64,000 nt of DNA from Streptomyces minutiscleroticus (GTDB lineage Bacteria; Actinomycetota; Actinomycetes; Streptomycetales; Streptomycetaceae). Of the stretch, positions 27,436-35,995 are shown piece by piece. The notes under the pieces were generated by a model. The model saw nothing but the letters and a program-made list of their open reading frames with translations. It had not been told where the DNA came from and made no database searches. A program made the position numbers and the translations under genes. The DNA lies in NCBI RefSeq assembly GCF_014650875.1, contig NZ_BMVU01000044.1, positions 1-64,000 on the forward strand, given 5' to 3'. Within the stretch, counting starts at the first letter, position 1. Every line of letters begins with the position of its first letter.

Positions 27436-27585
27436 TCGTGCGGTGAGCGGCCCTGCACTGCTCCCGTTGCCATATGAGTTCTGCCTGCCGGACCGGGCCG
27501 CTCGCCCGTGGATCTTCCCCCTGACCTTGGGACACCTGGAGACGGGGACGTGAGGTTCCAGGGGAAGCAGTGCCCGGTGGGAACT

Positions 27586-27760
27586 ATGAGCAACTGTGGC
27601 GGGCGGTACACGCAGGGGTTCGAGCGGGATGCGGTCGCGCTGGTGCGCTCCTCGGGCAGGACCGTCGCCGAGGCGGCCCGGAACCCGGCGTCAGCGCCGA
27701 GGGGCTGCGCACCCGGGTCAGGCAGGACCAGGCCGCCCGGGGCCAGGCGACCTCGGGATG
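27586..27760 (+). pseudogene. IS3-family OrfA remnant
   Basis: Encodes GGRYTQGFERDAVALVRSSG and RTVAEAARNP, then after a frameshift VSAEGLRTRVRQDQAARG: the helix-turn-helix OrfA of an IS3 element. The related, better preserved OrfA at 38501-38785 has the same RTV-EVAR-GVS-EGL pattern. No OrfB follows. Confidence 0.7.
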
Positions 27761-27765
27761 CCGTG

Positions 27766-28842
27766 TCACAACGGCGTGGGCCCGGTCGAGCGGCCGGCTC
27801 GGTCCCCGCACCTCTCACCCGGGCTTCGCCCGACCGGGGCAGCGACCGGCACCCGGGCCTGTCCTGTGCCGCCGTCGAGCCGCTCACGCAGGCATGCGAA
27901 CAGGACGCCCGCCGGCGCCAGGGCGAAGGGCAGCAGGACGAGTGCCACCGCGGCCGGGGTGATGACGACGAGGACGCCGGTGACCCACACGTTGTCATCG
28001 GTGGTGGCCAGCATGAGCAGCCCCGCCCAGTGCGCCACGTACGTCCCGAGCCACTTCAGCACCGTGAAGACGGCGGCGATCGCGGCCGTGCTCAGCAGAA
28101 GGGTCCCGGTGGTGCGCAGACGTGCCGTACGGGTCAGCGTCCAGGAACGGCGCATCGCCGCCGTCGCCGAGCAGCCGTCCGCCACCCGTACGGCGGTGGC
28201 CAGTGAGAAACGGATCAGGAGGAGGAGTCCGAGCGCCCAGATCACCACGGGCAGGATCCGGCCCACCAGGATGAACTGCACGGTCGCGGGTTCGTGGTAC
28301 GTGGGCCACACGACCCCGGGCACCACCTCCAACTGGATGGCGACCAGGACGAACAGACCCGCCAGTCCCGGGACCAGGGCCCACATCAGGGTCAGCGACT
28401 GCACGCGGAGGGCGGCGCCGAGGTGCGGACGGGAGCGGCGCCACAGGGCGCGCAGGGTGAGCGCACCAAGGGCCCAGGTCGTGCCCGCCGCCGCACGTTC
28501 ACGCGCGTGCGCGACGGTGACGGCCTGGGCGGTGAGCAGCCAGGCGACCAGAACCATGGCGAGGAGCAGCAGCAGCAGCGGGAACGCGCAGAGAGCGACG
28601 TCGACGAGGCTGTCCCACTGGTCGGCGTACGCGACGTAGGAGTCCTCGTATGCGACGGCGAGCTCGGCGGCTCTTCCCGCTTCCAGGAAAAGGCCCCATG
28701 ACACGGCGAACGCGCCTGCCACGATCCCCCCTCCGACCAGCAGCGCCGCCACGCCGGCCAGGGCGGCGGAGCCGAACACGGGGCGCCGGTCGCGGCCGGT
28801 GATCCGCAGGGCCTCGGCCACGACGGAAGTGCCACCCGTCAC
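27766..28842 (-). CDS. Multi-pass membrane protein of unknown function
   Basis: A 358-residue integral membrane protein with about six helices, among them GSAALAGVAALLVGGGIVAG (near 25-44), LCAFPLLLLLLAMVLVAWLL, LMWALVPGLAGLFVLVAIQL, ILPVVIWALGLLLLIRFSLA and LLLSTAAIAAVFTVLKWLG. Start GTG 28840-28842 with GGGGAGGG upstream, overlapping the stop of the 48-residue gene before it (GTGA). It resembles unannotated Streptomyces membrane proteins with a DUF-type repeated bundle. After about residue 330 the tail is Gly/Arg/Pro-rich. Confidence 0.75.
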   Translation of the reverse strand: MTGGTSVVAEALRITGRDRRPVFGSAALAGVAALLVGGGIVAGAFAVSWGLFLEAGRAAELAVAYEDSYVAYADQWDSLVDVALCAFPLLLLLLAMVLVAWLLTAQAVTVAHARERAAAGTTWALGALTLRALWRRSRPHLGAALRVQSLTLMWALVPGLAGLFVLVAIQLEVVPGVVWPTYHEPATVQFILVGRILPVVIWALGLLLLIRFSLATAVRVADGCSATAAMRRSWTLTRTARLRTTGTLLLSTAAIAAVFTVLKWLGTYVAHWAGLLMLATTDDNVWVTGVLVVITPAAVALVLLPFALAPAGVLFACLRERLDGGTGQARVPVAAPVGRSPGERCGDRAGRSTGPTPL

Positions 28843-28985
28843 GCCGCGCCCTCCCCTTCCACGGGTCCGTGGACGGCAGCGGTGGGCCTGGCGCCGTCGT
28901 CCTGCTCTTCCTCGCGGCCCTTGAGCGCGACAGCGGTGGTCCGCGGGTCGCTCACGAGGACGGTGCCGTCCGGGTGATCCTTCAT
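28839..28985 (-). CDS. 48-residue acidic small protein
   Basis: ATG at 28983-28985 to a TGA that overlaps the GTG start of the membrane protein (GTGA). The sequence MKDHPDGTVLVSDPRTTAVA followed by an acidic stretch (KGREEEQDDGA) reads like a real N-terminus of a cytoplasmic protein. The tight coupling argues that it is translated. Family unknown; no convincing ribosome site. Confidence 0.5.
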   Translation of the reverse strand: MKDHPDGTVLVSDPRTTAVALKGREEEQDDGARPTAAVHGPVEGEGAA

Positions 28986-29168
28986 AGTGGGACCGACGTC
29001 CGTGTCCGTCCGTTCGGTTCCGTTTCCCGACCGGAGGGGCAGACGGACCTGATGGCCTTCTCCCGGTTGCGGGCACGCATTTCACGCCGGACAAAACCCT
29101 CGCTCTCCAGCACGCGGACCGCGTCCGCCGTCGACCGCGCGTGGCGAAGGAGTCCCGTACGACGGGAA

Positions 29169-29465
29169 TCAGTCGCGGACGAGGAGGACCAGGGCGGCGA
29201 GGACGACAGCGAGCGCCACCGCGAAGACCCCGTACACGAGCCGGTGCGCCCGGAGCACAGGAAGCGCGCGGTCGACGGCGAGCCGGCCCGGCCCGGTGAG
29301 CGCCAGCCCCGCGGCACCCGCGGCGAGCAGCAGCCCGTACTCGACGCCCTGCGGCACGAAGAAGCCGCCGCCCCGCTTCACGGCCATCGCGTTGATCATC
29401 GTCCCGAGGACGGCGGCGTCGGCGAGCGGCGCGAGGGGAGCCGCCGCCGGTGATCGCGCGTTCAC
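29169..29465 (-). CDS. DoxX-like membrane protein, short form
   Basis: 98 residues with three predicted membrane helices and the DoxX pattern AVLGTMINAMAV, GFFVPQGVEYGLLLAAGAAG, LALTGPGRLAVD. Full DoxX proteins have about 130-170 residues and an extra N-terminal helix; here the GTG start at 29463-29465 overlaps the TetR stop (GTGA), so the N-terminal part is missing, either by deletion or because this is a genuinely short member. Translation is coupled to TetR. It may associate with oxidoreductases, as DoxX proteins often do. Confidence 0.7.
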   Translation of the reverse strand: MNARSPAAAPLAPLADAAVLGTMINAMAVKRGGGFFVPQGVEYGLLLAAGAAGLALTGPGRLAVDRALPVLRAHRLVYGVFAVALAVVLAALVLLVRD

Positions 29466-30043
29466 AGCAGCAGGCGGTCGAGGCAGAGGTTCAACCCGGC
29501 CTCCAGATGTTCCGTGGAGCCCGTGGAGAGCAGGACGGTGACACCGCCCTGGATGGCACCGATCACGGCCGCGGCCGTGCGGTCGGCGTCGAGCTCCGGG
29601 TCGGCCTCGCCGGCCGCCTGCGTGGCCTCGATACCGGCCCGGACGCACTCCTGCCAGCGCCGCACCAGTTGGGCCGCGACGGCTTGCGAGGCCGGGCTGT
29701 AGCGGCCCACGTCGGAGATCAGCACCCCGAGCGGGCAGTACAGCCCTTGGTCGCGGTACTGCTCGACGATGAGGTCGCGCCATGCTTCCCAGGCCGCGCG
29801 CGACGTGAGTTCGTCCAGATACGGCTGCTGACCTTCGAACACACGGTCGGCCTCGTGTACGGCGACCGCGAGCAGCAGCTCCTCCCGGCCCTGTGGGAAG
29901 TAGTGGAACATCTGCCCTTTTCCGGTGCCGCTGCGCCGGCCCACGTCGTCGAGCGTGGTGGCGTTCGCACCGCGTTCCCGGATCTCGGCCGCGGCGGCTT
30001 CGACGATGCGCAGGCGGGTCGCCGCGCCCTTCCCCGTGGTCAT
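29462..30043 (-). CDS. TetR family regulator (LmrA/YxaF-like)
   Basis: A 193-residue repressor. The helix-turn-helix spans about 7-53 with TTLDDVGRRSGTGKGQMFHY. The C-terminal domain contains GLYCPLGVLISDVGR, the pattern of the LmrA/YxaF subgroup, whose members respond to flavonoids or other drugs. The ATG at 30041-30043 lies 7 nt after TACACT, so the transcript is probably leaderless. It is divergent from a quinone oxidoreductase, with a near-perfect palindrome at 30052-30067 between them. Confidence 0.88.
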   Translation of the reverse strand: MTTGKGAATRLRIVEAAAAEIRERGANATTLDDVGRRSGTGKGQMFHYFPQGREELLLAVAVHEADRVFEGQQPYLDELTSRAAWEAWRDLIVEQYRDQGLYCPLGVLISDVGRYSPASQAVAAQLVRRWQECVRAGIEATQAAGEADPELDADRTAAAVIGAIQGGVTVLLSTGSTEHLEAGLNLCLDRLLL

Positions 30044-30051
30044 CGAAAAAG

Positions 30052-30067
30052 TGTACTTGCAGGTACA
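30052..30067. promoter_or_regulatory. TetR operator over the oxidoreductase promoter
   Basis: TGTACTTGCAGGTACA, symmetrical in 14 of 16 positions (arms TGTAC and GTACA). For the plus-strand gene, -35 TTGCAG (30057-30062) lies within it, followed by a 17-bp spacer and -10 TAGCTT (30080-30085). Binding would block both divergent promoters. Confidence 0.7.
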
Positions 30068-30092
30068 TTTTTTGGAGCCTAGCTTCGGCCGC

Positions 30093-31049
30093 ATGAAGGC
30101 GATAGTCATCAGCGAAGCGGGCGGACCGGAAGTGCTGCGGCTGCAAGAGCGGCCGGCACCTCGTCCGGGTCCGGGAGAAATACTGGTGGACGTCCGGGTG
30201 GCCGGCGTGAACTTCTTCGACGTCGGCGTCCGCCGGGGACGGGCGGCCGAGGTGCCGGGCGCGGAGGGGGCCGGTGTGGTGGTGGAGACGGGCGAGGGCG
30301 TGCACGGGTTCGCTCCGGGGGACCGTGTCGCATGGCTGACGATCGACACCCACGGCAGTTACGCGGAGCAGATCGTACTTCCCGTGGACAACGTCGTCGC
30401 GGTGCCCGACGCCATCGACGACGAGACGGCCGCGGCCGTGCTGCTACAGGGGCTGACCGCACACCACCACTGCACCGTCTGCCACCCGGTGCGGCCCGGC
30501 GACGTCACGCTCGTGCACGCCGCCGCCGGCGGGGTCGGGCTGCTGCTCACCCAGTTGATCAAAGCCCGTGGCGGTACCGTGATCGGCCTGGTGTCGCGGC
30601 CGGAGAAGGTCGAGATCGCCACCGCGGCCGGCGCCGATCACGTCGTGGTCTCCACGGGGGACGCGTTCGTCGAGCCGGTGCGGGAGCTGACCGGCGGCGA
30701 GGGGGTGCACGCGGTGTTCGACGGCGCGGGCGGGCCGACGTTCTCCGCGTCACTGGAGGTACTGCGCACACACGGCACGATGGTGTTCTACGGGCCCCTG
30801 ATCGGCGACGTGCCGACCATCGCGATGAACGAGATCCCGCGCAGCACCCGCCTCACCTACGGCACGCTTCCCGACCACATCCGTACGCACGAGGAGCTCA
30901 CCACGTACGCGGCCGAGCTGTTCGCGCTGGTCGAGCGGGGTGAGCTGGTCGTCCGGATCGGCGGCCGCTACCCGCTGGCGGAGGCGGCGAGGGCCCACGC
31001 CGCCATCGAGTCGCGTACGACCACCGGGAAACTGCTGCTGATCCCGTGA
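30093..31049 (+). CDS. Quinone oxidoreductase, MDR family
   Basis: A 318-residue zinc-independent alcohol dehydrogenase-like (MDR) enzyme. The N-terminal GroES fold begins MKAIVISEAGGPEVLRLQER. The NADPH-binding part has HAAAGGVGLLLTQLIKARGG (the AAxGGVG motif of quinone reductases) and DGAGGPTFSASLEVLRTHG. The start has no ribosome site and sits 7 nt after a -10 element, so it is probably leaderless. It is divergent from the LmrA/YxaF-like TetR; reduction of quinones or similar electrophiles as a drug response fits that context. Confidence 0.92.
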   Translation: MKAIVISEAGGPEVLRLQERPAPRPGPGEILVDVRVAGVNFFDVGVRRGRAAEVPGAEGAGVVVETGEGVHGFAPGDRVAWLTIDTHGSYAEQIVLPVDNVVAVPDAIDDETAAAVLLQGLTAHHHCTVCHPVRPGDVTLVHAAAGGVGLLLTQLIKARGGTVIGLVSRPEKVEIATAAGADHVVVSTGDAFVEPVRELTGGEGVHAVFDGAGGPTFSASLEVLRTHGTMVFYGPLIGDVPTIAMNEIPRSTRLTYGTLPDHIRTHEELTTYAAELFALVERGELVVRIGGRYPLAEAARAHAAIESRTTTGKLLLIP

Positions 31050-31194
31050 CCTGCGGCCGGTGGCACTGCCGGGCAGGCGGTCGCCGGCACCGCGGCGGGC
31101 CGGAAGGGTCCCGGTGATCGCCGGACCGGCGAAGAACGGCTGGTCATCACCGACGGCCCGCTTCGGGCCACCCAGACACACGAGGACACGCTTG

Positions 31195-31250
31195 ACTTCC
31201 TCCCCCTCCTGAAGGAGGGGGATTCCTACGGCTCGCGCCGTAGGAGTTTC
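31195..31250 (-). ncRNA. IS605-type right end, omega-RNA-like hairpins
   Basis: Two perfect stem-loops follow and overlap the tnpB stop: TCCCCCTCCT/AGGAGGGGGA with a 2-nt loop (31201-31222), and TCCTACGGC/GCCGTAGGA with a 4-nt loop (31224-31245). In IS200/IS605 elements this region is both the right end and the 3' part of the TnpB guide RNA; the following bases (31200 downward) would be the guide. Transcription is not shown. Confidence 0.55.
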
Positions 31251-31760
31251 TGCTTCATCGCCGGCTGCCCGCCCGGCGTGCTCCGTTGAGGTCTTGCATC
31301 CGCTCCGCAGACAGACACCGTCAGCCCGACGGCCAGGATGTTCTTCACGGCGTTCACGTCCCGGTCGTGCACCGCCCCGCAGCCGCACGTCCACTCCCGG
31401 ACACCCAGCGGCATCGTGTTCCGCACGGCGCCGCAGGCGGAGCAGAGTTTGGAGGAGGGGAAGAAGCGGTCGACCGCGATCACGTCGCGGCCGTACCAGG
31501 CGGCCTTGTACTCCGCATGCGCCGCAACTCCGCCCAGGCCGCATCGCTGATGGCACGGGCCAGGCGTCGATTCTCGATCATGGTGCGCACGGTCAGGTCC
31601 TCGATCACGATCGTTTGGTTGTCACGAACGAGCCGAGCGGTCAGCTGGTGCAGGTGATCGCGCCGGCGGCCGGTGATGCGGGCGCAGACCTCGGCGGTCC
31701 TCCGCCGGGCTTTGCGGCGGTTGGCGCCGTCGCCGGGGGCCACCATACTCACGGTCCAGG
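31226..31760 (-). pseudogene. tnpB: TnpB (IS200/IS605) remnant
   Basis: C-terminal half of a TnpB RNA-guided nuclease. One frame gives NRRKARRRTAEVCARI, DNQTIVIEDLTVRTMIENRR (with the RuvC-II Glu) and ARAISDAAWAELRRM; a frameshift near 31490 leads to MIAVDRFFPSSKLCSACGAV, the zinc ribbon (CSACG ... CGCG) and HDRDVNAVKNIL with the RuvC-III Asp. The N-terminal half, including the first RuvC Asp, is absent. The 3' hairpins are intact. Confidence 0.8.
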
Positions 31761-32300
31761 AAGCCAAGTCCCAGCCGGGCATCAAGTCCAACGCGGTCGG
31801 GCCCGGCACCACCGCCCACGCGTTCTCCGGCGGCGTGCTCCCCGGCGAGGGGCCGGCCCCCTCACTGCCATCGCCTCCCTCGACTACGCCGTCTCGCATA
31901 CCGGCTGTCCCGCTCCCCTCCCGTCACGGCGGACTCCGTCCCCTCACGGATCCGCGAAGGCACCACGCCCCGTCCGGTCGTACCGGACCGGAGCGCCGAG
32001 AGCCATCCCGTACCGATGAGCCGGCAGGAGTGGCTGACCGCCACCCCGGCCGGGGTCGGCGGGCTCCGGCTCGTCCGGGACAGCGGCTCACCGGCGGTCA
32101 TGCAGCCCCATGGGAGAAGGACGTCGTGTTCTACCAGAACCTTCTCGGCGCCTTCCGACTCCTTGCGGGAGGGGGGTCAGCGAGCACCGGCCCGGACCGC
32201 GCACCGGGAAGTGGCGCGTGAGCGCCCGGACCGCTCCCCGCCTCGGGCCCTGCCGGTGAACAGCCGTTCGCCGACAGACAGGTTGCCTTCGGGATCTCCT
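31761..32300. other. No gene recognised
   Basis: One plus-strand stretch at about 31740-31860 looks protein-like (EAKSQPGIKSNAVGPGTTAH) but has no start and no family I can name; it may be a gene fragment cut by the TnpB element. The remainder shows nothing. Confidence 0.3.
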
Positions 32301-32312
32301 CGAAGCAATTAC

Positions 32313-32355
32313 TTGGCCAGCCACACAATCGGTGCTACTTTTATGTGGCTGGCCA
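32313..32355 (+). promoter_or_regulatory. Promoter framed by a 12-bp inverted repeat
   Basis: -35 TTGGCC (32313-32318), a 17-bp spacer and -10 TACTTT (32336-32341). The arms TGGCCAGCCACA (32314-32325) and TGTGGCTGGCCA (32344-32355) are perfect reverse complements and enclose the core promoter. This is a likely operator for the MarR encoded in the same operon. Confidence 0.75.
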
Positions 32356-32398
32356 CAGGAAGTGGTCGGCGCGGCATCCCACCCGAGGAGACCCAGGC

Positions 32399-33337
32399 AT
32401 GAAGGCCATTGTTTTCGACGCGTTCGGCGGCACCGAGGTCCTGCACGAGGCGGAGATCGACATTCCCCAGCCCGGCCCCGGCCAGGTCCGTGTGCGCGTA
32501 CGGGCTGTCGGCGTCAACCCGGTGGACGGCAAGATCCGCTCCGGGAGCATGGAGGCCGTCTTCCCCACCACCCTGCCCGCCGTGCCCGGCGGGGAGATCG
32601 CCGGTGTCGTCGACGCGGTCGGCGAGGACGTGCAGCACCTGAAGGTGGGGGACGAGGTCCTGGGCTGGTCCGACACCGGCTCCTACGCCCAGTACGCCCT
32701 GGCGTCCGCGGCCGTCCTCGCACCCAAGCCGGCCGGCCTGGACTGGACACACGCCGCCGCCCTGCCCGTGGCGAGCGACGGTGCCGAACGCGTCCTGGAC
32801 CTGCTCGACGTCACCTCGGGCGAGACGCTGCTGATCCACGGAGCGTCCGGCGCGCTCGGCACCATCGCCGTCCAGCTCGCCGTCGCCCGCGGCGCCCGCG
32901 TCCTCGGCACCGCCGGTGAGGCCAACCAGGACTACGTCACCTCCCTCGGCGCCACCGCCCTGGTCTACGGGGACAACCTGGTCCAGCGGGTCCGCGCCCT
33001 CGCCCCCGACGGGGTGGACGCCGTCCTCGACGCCGCCGGCAAGGGCGCCCTGGAGGACTCCATCACCCTGCTCGGCACCACCGACCGGATCGTCACCACC
33101 GCCGACTTCCGCGCCCGCGAACTCGGCGTCGTCTTCGCCGAGGGCCCCCAGCGCCGCAACGCCGCCCGGCTGGCCGAACTGGCCCAGCAGGCCGCCGACG
33201 ACACACTGGTGACCACGATCAGCGCCACCTACCCGCTGGCAGAGGCCGCCAAGGCACAGCAGGCCAGCGATGCCGGCCACAACCGCGGCAAGATCGTCCT
33301 CACCGTCAACCGACCGACCGCCCCACTCATGCAGTGA
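32399..33337 (+). CDS. NADP-dependent zinc-free oxidoreductase
   Basis: A 312-residue MDR enzyme related to quinone reductases. Start ATG 32399 with GAGGAG 8 nt upstream. The catalytic fold begins MKAIVFDAFGGTEVLHEAEI and VNPVDGKIRSG; the Rossmann part contains IHGASGALGTIAVQLAVARG and DAAGKGALEDSITLLGTTD. It ends in the GKIVLTV strand usual for the family. A MarR regulator follows 10 nt downstream in the same operon. The promoter is framed by an inverted repeat. Confidence 0.92.
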   Translation: MKAIVFDAFGGTEVLHEAEIDIPQPGPGQVRVRVRAVGVNPVDGKIRSGSMEAVFPTTLPAVPGGEIAGVVDAVGEDVQHLKVGDEVLGWSDTGSYAQYALASAAVLAPKPAGLDWTHAAALPVASDGAERVLDLLDVTSGETLLIHGASGALGTIAVQLAVARGARVLGTAGEANQDYVTSLGATALVYGDNLVQRVRALAPDGVDAVLDAAGKGALEDSITLLGTTDRIVTTADFRARELGVVFAEGPQRRNAARLAELAQQAADDTLVTTISATYPLAEAAKAQQASDAGHNRGKIVLTVNRPTAPLMQ

Positions 33338-33347
33338 GGGAGCAGCG

Positions 33348-33785
33348 ATGCCCGACACCACCTCACCGGAGCTGCCGAACACGGCGCGCGACGGGCGACT
33401 GTGCTACGCCCTCTTCCAGCTCGCCCGTGCCCACCGCGGCCACGCCGCCGCCGTGCTGCGCGCCCTGGACCTGCATCCAGGACAGGAGCTGCTGCTGATG
33501 CAGCTCTTCGACCGCGACGGCCAGACACAGTCGGAACTGCTGGAGCGCGTCGGCCTCGACCACTCCACCGTCCCCAAGTCGCTGCGCCGTATGCAGGAGG
33601 CCGGACTGGTCACCCGGGAGCCCGCTCCCCACGACCGGCGGGTCATGGTGGCCAGCCTTAAGACATGCGGCGGGCCGCCGGGCCCGGACGTGTACGGACT
33701 GTGGTCCGGCACGCCCCGCGACATCGTGGGGAGGGCCTCGTCCCGGGGCGCAACGGCGGGCGTTGGCGGAAGTGAGCACCTTTGA
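33348..33785 (+). CDS. MarR family regulator with altered C-terminus
   Basis: A 145-residue protein with GAGGGAGC before the ATG. The winged helix is complete: YALFQLARAHRGHAAAVLRA, GQTQSELLERVGLDHSTVPK, then the wing with REPAPHDRRVMV at 96-107. After VASL (108-111) the sequence becomes Gly/Pro-rich and unlike MarR dimerisation helices, so a frameshift around 33655 probably replaced the original C-terminus. If it is unable to dimerise normally, regulation of the operon may be lost or changed. Confidence 0.8.
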   Translation: MPDTTSPELPNTARDGRLCYALFQLARAHRGHAAAVLRALDLHPGQELLLMQLFDRDGQTQSELLERVGLDHSTVPKSLRRMQEAGLVTREPAPHDRRVMVASLKTCGGPPGPDVYGLWSGTPRDIVGRASSRGATAGVGGSEHL

Positions 33786-33950
33786 GCAGCCCGAAGCGGC
33801 GGGTCGAGCGGTCGCAATCCGCACAATGGAACAACGAGAACCGGCCGCGGCCAGGCAGTCCGTGACGGCCGGCCCCTCGCGGGCACTGTCACGCCGTTCG
33901 CCGTGGCACGTTTCTCGTCGGCCCGACCATCGCTCCGTCGAAGGTGTTCC

Positions 33951-34094
33951 ATGCGCATTCTGTTCCCGGGCACTCCGGCCTACGGCCACCTGCTGCCACT
34001 GCTCCCTCTGGAGAGAGCCGCCCGCCGGGCCGGTCGCACCACCGCGTTCCTCACGCACCCGTCCCTCGCATCCGTGATGGCGCCCACGGCATGA
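33951..34094 (+). pseudogene. Glycosyltransferase N-terminal fragment
   Basis: 47 codons with a reasonable ribosome site (GAAGGTG), reading MRILFPGTPAYGHLLPLLPL then ERAARRAGRTTAFLTHPSL, the first strand and helix of MGT-type (GT1) glycosyltransferases. A stop follows at once; the remaining about 350 residues are gone. Confidence 0.75.
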
Positions 34095-34432
34095 GTCGGG
34101 GTCCGCGCCCGCCGACTCCCGCGTGGCGGACAACCTGCCGGTTCGCGCGACGCTGGACAGCCTTCGGGAGCATCGGTGTCGTGCGACCACCCGCGCTCAG
34201 GAAGACGCCCTGTGCGGCATGGGTGATCGTCGAATCAAAGGACGGCAGGACAGGTACAAGACGGCCGTCAGGGACCAACCGGGACGCAGCCGAGGAACTG
34301 CTCACGCGAGCCGCCTGACGAAGGTGCTCGCCCTGGCAGCTAGACGTCAGCGCGCCCCCCTGGGCCCGGCGCTGTCCTGTCGAGGGCTCGAGGCCATATC
34401 CCTGTGTCCCTCCTTCCCGTTGGGGCGTACTC
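34095..34432. other. Upstream region of the XRE-TPR gene
   Basis: No gene recognised. It contains the promoter of the following regulator; no clear motif is seen. Confidence 0.3.
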
Positions 34433-35665
34433 ATGCTGGAGCAGCCATTCTTCGGTCGCCGGCTGAAGCAGTTGAGGACCGAGCGGGGTCTGACGCAGGC
34501 CGCGCTCGCGGGCGACGGCATGTCGACCGGCTTTCTCTCCCGCCTGGAGTCGGGGGCTCGCCAGCCCACGGAGCGGGCCGTGGCCCATCTGGCACGGCAG
34601 CTGGGCGTCGGCCCGGAGGAGCTCGAGGGCATCCGGGCCACCTCGCTCGCCCGGGTCCTGTCCCTGGCGACCTCCCTGGACTCCGACGAGACCAATGAGC
34701 AGCTCGCACGGGAGCTGAAGTCGGCCCACGACCAGGACCCGATGCTGCGCTGGCAGGCCCTGTGGCTGCTGGCTCGGTGGAAGCGGCGGCACGGCGAGCA
34801 GGCCGCCGAGCGAGCCTACCTCGACGAGCTCGTGACCCTGAGCGAGGAGATCGGCCTGGCCGAGCTGCGCTGCCGGGCGCTCACCCAGTCCGCGCGGTGC
34901 CTGAGCGTCGAGGGCGAAGTGCTGCCGGCCGTCGAGGCGGCCACGGCGGCCCACCGGCTCGCCCGGGAGGGCTCCCTGTCCGCCGAGGACACGGCCACGG
35001 CCCTGCTGGTCCTGGTGTCGGTGGAGGCGGAGGCGGGCCGGATGCCCGACGCCCGGCAGCACGCCGACGAACTGGCCGCGCTGGTGGAGGGCCGCTCCGA
35101 CGCGCTGTGGGCCGAGGCGCTGTGGACCGCGAGCGCACTGCTGGTGCGGCAGGGCGAACTGGACGCCGCGGAGAAGCTGTTAGAGCCGGTCCTGGAGAAG
35201 TTCGACAGCCGGGAGGACCTCACCCTCTGGCTGCGGCTGCGGGTGGCCATGGCCGATCTCCAGCTGCTGAAGTCGCCCGCCGGCACGGACGCCGCCCAGC
35301 GCTGCATCGAGGCGGCCGAGGCCGGGCTGCCCTTCGCCCGCACCGCGGCCCTGGAACAGTCGCTGACGGCGCTCAAGGCCCGGCTCGCCTTCCACGAGGG
35401 GCGGTACCCCGACGTACGCGCCCTGCTCGCCCGGCTCAACCGGACGGAACTGCGCCTGCCCTACCAGACCCGGGTCCGCCTGGAGGTCCTCGGCAACCAG
35501 CTGCGCATCGCCGCGGGCGAGGAGGAGGAAGGCATGGCCGGGTTACAGGAGCTCGCCCGGCAGGCCCAGCGCAACGCCGACGTCGAACTCGCCGCGGAGA
35601 TCTGGCGGGTGGCCGCCGAGTCTCTGATCGCGGCCCGCGGCAGCCGGCGCGACCGGCGCTCCTGA
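34433..35665 (+). CDS. XRE-type HTH regulator with TPR domain, TTA codons
   Basis: A 410-residue regulator. The Cro/CI-type helix-turn-helix covers about 8-62 (LRTERGLTQAALAGDGMSTG, FLSRLESGARQP); residues about 70-400 form helical TPR-like repeats, typical of actinobacterial regulators that sense peptides or small signals. Two in-frame TTA leucine codons occur at 35180-35182 and 35543-35545, so translation needs the rare bldA tRNA and should be confined to late growth. The adjacent glycosyltransferase and proline dehydrogenase genes, perhaps once its targets, are broken. Confidence 0.88.
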   Translation: MLEQPFFGRRLKQLRTERGLTQAALAGDGMSTGFLSRLESGARQPTERAVAHLARQLGVGPEELEGIRATSLARVLSLATSLDSDETNEQLARELKSAHDQDPMLRWQALWLLARWKRRHGEQAAERAYLDELVTLSEEIGLAELRCRALTQSARCLSVEGEVLPAVEAATAAHRLAREGSLSAEDTATALLVLVSVEAEAGRMPDARQHADELAALVEGRSDALWAEALWTASALLVRQGELDAAEKLLEPVLEKFDSREDLTLWLRLRVAMADLQLLKSPAGTDAAQRCIEAAEAGLPFARTAALEQSLTALKARLAFHEGRYPDVRALLARLNRTELRLPYQTRVRLEVLGNQLRIAAGEEEEGMAGLQELARQAQRNADVELAAEIWRVAAESLIAARGSRRDRRS

Positions 35666-35995
35666 CCCGTTCCCGCCTGCGGTTCCGCCCCCTCCGCCCG
35701 GGCATTGCCAAGAAGAGCGGAACTATGGCGGCCTTATGCCACCTGACTGGCAAAAGCCTTTCCGGTGATCCACCACTCGTTCCGGAGCCAGTGCGGGACG
35801 CTGTGACGACCTCACAGACCGCCGACCTCGGTCGGCGCGGCGCCGAACCGTCCGCGAGAGAGCCGGGGCCCGTCCCCGCCGTCCGCTGTTCCCATGTGAG
35901 ACCGGGGCTCCGCGGGCGTTCCCGCCGGCGGACCGGGACGGGGCGCGCACGGCCCGCCGGCTCTCTCGCACCGACACGATTGCCGAGGCGCCGCC
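35666..35995. other. No gene recognised
   Basis: Spacer before the proline dehydrogenase pseudogene; nothing identifiable. Confidence 0.3.

Noticed and set aside
28986..29168. Minus-strand frame with STADAVRVLESEGFVRREMR
   Set aside because: It looks protein-like but has no start, family or context; possibly the tail of a lost gene. Not enough to list.
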